From Deltaproteobacteria bacterium (lineage in GTDB: Bacteria; Desulfobacterota; Syntrophobacteria; BM002): a stretch of DNA of 35,510 nucleotides. This document shows, in pieces, positions 33,191 to 35,510 of this stretch. The number at the start of each line of letters is the position of its first letter. Positions within the stretch are counted from its first letter, which is position 1. The notes under the pieces were generated by a model. It made no database searches and was not told the DNA's origin. It saw nothing but the letters and a program-made list of their open reading frames with translations. The position numbers and the translations under genes were made by a program. The stretch spans positions 1 through 35,510 of the forward strand of contig JAFDGZ010000025.1 in the NCBI GenBank assembly GCA_019309045.1, written 5' to 3'.

Positions 33191-35125
33191 ATGGCAAAAC
33201 ACAAGGTGGTATTTCAACCGGAAGGCAGCAAAGTGGAAGTTGCAGCAGGCAACACTCTCTTGGAGGCTGCAGGTGAAGCAGGCGTCTATATCAACAGTCT
33301 TTGCGGCGGCGAGGGAGTGTGCGGCAAATGCCGGGTGCAGATTACCAAAGGAGAGGTGAAGCCTGACAGCCATAGCATCAGATTTCTCAGCAGGGAAGAG
33401 ATACAGGAGGGCTTCGTCCTTGCCTGCCAGACGGAAGTACACGCTGATCTGGAAGTGTGGGTCCCGCCTGAAGCGCGTCTGGAAGAGGAACAGATTCTTA
33501 CGGCCGAAAACATTGTCAACTACAATCCTCCTGAAGGGCTGGATCTGAGTGACACAGGCCACAGGCCGTCGCTTCTCTACGTCCCCTTGACCCAAAAATG
33601 GCATCTTCCTTTGCCGCAGCCCACACTGGCCGACAATATCTCTGACCTCGACCGCATTTATCGTGAGATCCGCAAGAAGATAGAGACCCGCCATTTGGAG
33701 ATCTCACTCACTACCCTGAGAGGCATGAGCCGTTTGCTCCGCCAGAGCAATTGGGACGTGACAGCCACTCTTCATCCTTACAACGAACATTGTGTGGAAA
33801 TCATCTCTCTCGAAGCCGGCAATACCAGCACAGCCAATTACGGCATTGCCTGCGATGTTGGCACTACCACTATCGTGGCCCAGTTGATCGACCTGCGCTC
33901 CGGCATCAGCCTGGGAGTAGAAGCAAGTCACAACCAGCAGGCCAAGTACGGCGAGGACGTGATCTCGCGCATGATTTATGCCTGCGGCCGGGGAGGCCTC
34001 TCGCCCATCCATCAGGCCGTAATCGACACCACCAATAAACTCATCGACTCCTTGTTGGAAAAACACCAGGTGGCGGCAGAGAGCGTTACTGCCTTTGTAG
34101 CTGCTGGCAACACCACCATGACGCACCTTTTCCTGGGGCTGGAACCCTGCACAATCAGGCTGGAACCTTACATCCCCACAGCCAATCATCTCCCCTCTGC
34201 ACCTGCCGAAGAACTCAATCTTCATCTGAATCCTAGAGCTGTAGTGTACTGTATGCCGGGTGTGAGTTCTTACGTAGGAGGCGACATTACTGCCGGCGTG
34301 CTGGCATCCGGGATCAGCAATACTCCAAAAGTATGTGCCCTCATTGACATTGGTACCAATGGTGAAATCGTCATCGGCAACAATGAATGGCTCGTATGTT
34401 GTTCTGCTTCTGCCGGCCCTGCTTTTGAGGGCAGCGGCACCAAATGCGGCATGCGGGCAACCCGCGGAGCCATCCAGAAGGTGATCATTCAGGGTGATGA
34501 ACTCCGTTACGAAACCATCGGCAATGCCAAACCAAGGGGAATATGCGGCTCTGGTCTCATAGACACCATTGCAGAGCTGTTCCGCAATCGCATTCTGGAT
34601 CCCAACGGTAAGTTTCCTCGAGAAACCACCAATGATCGAATTGTAGTGCGCGACAATTCAGCAGAGTACATCCTCGCCCGAGAAGATGAAACGGAAACAG
34701 GCAAGCCAGTGGTCATCACAGAAGAGGATATCAGCAACCTCATTAAGTCCAAGGGTGCCATCCTTGCCGCCATGCGAGTACTGCTGAGCAGTGTGGGCAT
34801 GTCGTTTACCGATCTGGAAGAAATTTACGTGGCTGGCGGCTTCGGCAATTATCTCGATGTAGAAAAGGCTATTCTCATAGGCCTGCTCCCCGACGTGCCA
34901 GTGGATCGGGTGCGCTTCATCGGCAACAGCTCTCTTACTGGTGCGCGTATGGCCCTCTTGTCCAGACATGCATACTCGTGCGCCTCCACGCTGGCCCGGC
35001 AGATGACCTACTTTGAACTATCGGTGGACCCCACCTTCTACGACGAATTCGTTGCTGCCCTGTTTCTGCCACATACGGATATCGATCTGTTTCCAACTGT
35101 CAAGAAGATAATGGCCGGCAGCTAG
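33191..35125 (+). CDS. RACo-like [2Fe-2S]-ASKHA protein (corrinoid-protein reductive activator)
   Basis: Predicted 644 aa; ATG 33191 has CAGGAGC upstream. The N-terminal ferredoxin binds [2Fe-2S] through C38, C44, C47 and C79 (SLCGGEGVCGKC...C). A linker and middle domain precede a DUF4445/ASKHA ATPase with YGIACDVGTTTIVAQLIDL (phosphate 1), VAAGNTTMTHLFLGL, LIDIGTNGEIVIG (phosphate 2), SASAGPAFEG and YVAGGFGNYLD. RACo-type proteins use ATP to reduce inactive Co(II) corrinoid to Co(I) in methyl-transfer systems. No corrinoid protein or methyltransferase is in the window, so the partner is probably encoded beyond the right edge or elsewhere. Confidence 0.93.
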   Translation: MAKHKVVFQPEGSKVEVAAGNTLLEAAGEAGVYINSLCGGEGVCGKCRVQITKGEVKPDSHSIRFLSREEIQEGFVLACQTEVHADLEVWVPPEARLEEEQILTAENIVNYNPPEGLDLSDTGHRPSLLYVPLTQKWHLPLPQPTLADNISDLDRIYREIRKKIETRHLEISLTTLRGMSRLLRQSNWDVTATLHPYNEHCVEIISLEAGNTSTANYGIACDVGTTTIVAQLIDLRSGISLGVEASHNQQAKYGEDVISRMIYACGRGGLSPIHQAVIDTTNKLIDSLLEKHQVAAESVTAFVAAGNTTMTHLFLGLEPCTIRLEPYIPTANHLPSAPAEELNLHLNPRAVVYCMPGVSSYVGGDITAGVLASGISNTPKVCALIDIGTNGEIVIGNNEWLVCCSASAGPAFEGSGTKCGMRATRGAIQKVIIQGDELRYETIGNAKPRGICGSGLIDTIAELFRNRILDPNGKFPRETTNDRIVVRDNSAEYILAREDETETGKPVVITEEDISNLIKSKGAILAAMRVLLSSVGMSFTDLEEIYVAGGFGNYLDVEKAILIGLLPDVPVDRVRFIGNSSLTGARMALLSRHAYSCASTLARQMTYFELSVDPTFYDEFVAALFLPHTDIDLFPTVKKIMAGS

Positions 35126-35510
35126 CGAGCTCGTCCCCCGAAGGCACTCCCCAATCTTCATCCAGGATTACTGGAGTTCTGCATCTTCTATTGCAGGAAG
35201 CAAACGCCACTTGTAGACGAATCTGCGCCGGCATAGTTCGCCAGGATAACGAGTCTTCCCGCCTAGCCACGAGACCGGCCCAGATGCTTTTCTCTGGATT
35301 CTGGCGGCACTCTACCGCCATCTGGACGCAGGGTCGGGATGTTGGCAGATCCTCTTGCTGCAGAATTGCCACGGCAGAAAAGTCTCACGGGATAGCTGAT
35401 TTGAGGGACCAGTTGCTTTCAGCCGCTCGGGGAAGGAGGGGCCCCTGTGGAGCAGATATGCAAATGCTCCACAGGGGTTTGAGGGGAGGGTATGTCTCCT
35501 TCACAACATC
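35126..35510. other. Intergenic tail of the window
   Basis: No coding frame of quality is seen. TGGCGG (35302-35307) pairs with CCGCCA (35315-35320), and a much stronger hairpin lies at 35442-35477. A GGAAGGAGG-like purine stretch at 35430-35440 is directly before that hairpin. Confidence 0.5.
35442..35477 (+). terminator. Strong 13-bp hairpin near the window end
   Basis: CCCCTGTGGAGCA (35442-35454) and TGCTCCACAGGGG (35465-35477) are perfectly complementary around a 10-base loop (GATATGCAAA). Only TTT follows. It may terminate the RACo-like transcript, although it is 316 bases after the stop codon. Confidence 0.6.

Overview
The window reads as a chromosomal segment of an anaerobic Desulfobacterota (deltaproteobacterium). 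The pointers are Hdr/Qmo-type flavin and iron-sulfur proteins, MvhD, TusA and DsrE sulfur carriers, PAS-sigma54 enhancer-binding regulators, a flavodiiron protein, a RACo-type corrinoid activator and probable selenocysteine use. Genes are dense, with moderate GC. I see no tRNA, rRNA, CRISPR array, insertion sequence or prophage.

Layout. Bases 1-4007 (minus) carry a PEP-synthase-like phosphotransfer protein followed by an NtrC-type response regulator that runs off the left edge. Bases 4837-11716 (plus) are mostly housekeeping: hypoxanthine phosphoribosyltransferase, a zinc-ribbon membrane protein, a RCK potassium channel, seryl-tRNA synthetase, a GerMN-domain membrane protein and an EF-G. Bases 11905-13316 (minus) hold a DUF166-family gene interrupted by one in-frame TGA, and a methyltransferase. 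A bactofilin (plus) follows at 13905-14354.

The centre of the window is an 11-gene minus-strand operon, 21900 down to 14474: TusA, TusA, MvhD, HdrA(QmoA-like), HdrA(QmoB-like), a winged-helix protein, HdrC, HdrB, DsrE, DsrE, DsrE. A clear sigma54 promoter (21949-21963) sits in front. A PAS-AAA-Fis activator gene is divergently transcribed (22160-23545), and three GTTAACA boxes lie in the shared intergenic region. The last DsrE gene continues through an in-frame TGA that replaces the expected active-site cysteine (CxxC becomes CxxU), and a convincing bacterial SECIS-like hairpin follows the TGA. The locus therefore looks like a sulfane-sulfur relay (TusA/DsrE) coupled to an Hdr-type electron-transfer complex, with a selenocysteine carrier. 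This is the most interesting system here.

Bases 23555-30710 form a stress and reactive-sulfur module: a small Cys-rich protein, a winged-helix protein, a Fur/PerR regulator, a peroxiredoxin with a PerR-like operator, a persulfide dioxygenase-rhodanese fusion, a flavodiiron protein and a second PAS-sigma54 activator. Bases 30983-35125 carry an old-yellow-enzyme/dienoyl-CoA-reductase-type flavoprotein and a RACo-like [2Fe-2S]-ASKHA protein, separated by a hairpin-rich leader. A strong hairpin ends the window.
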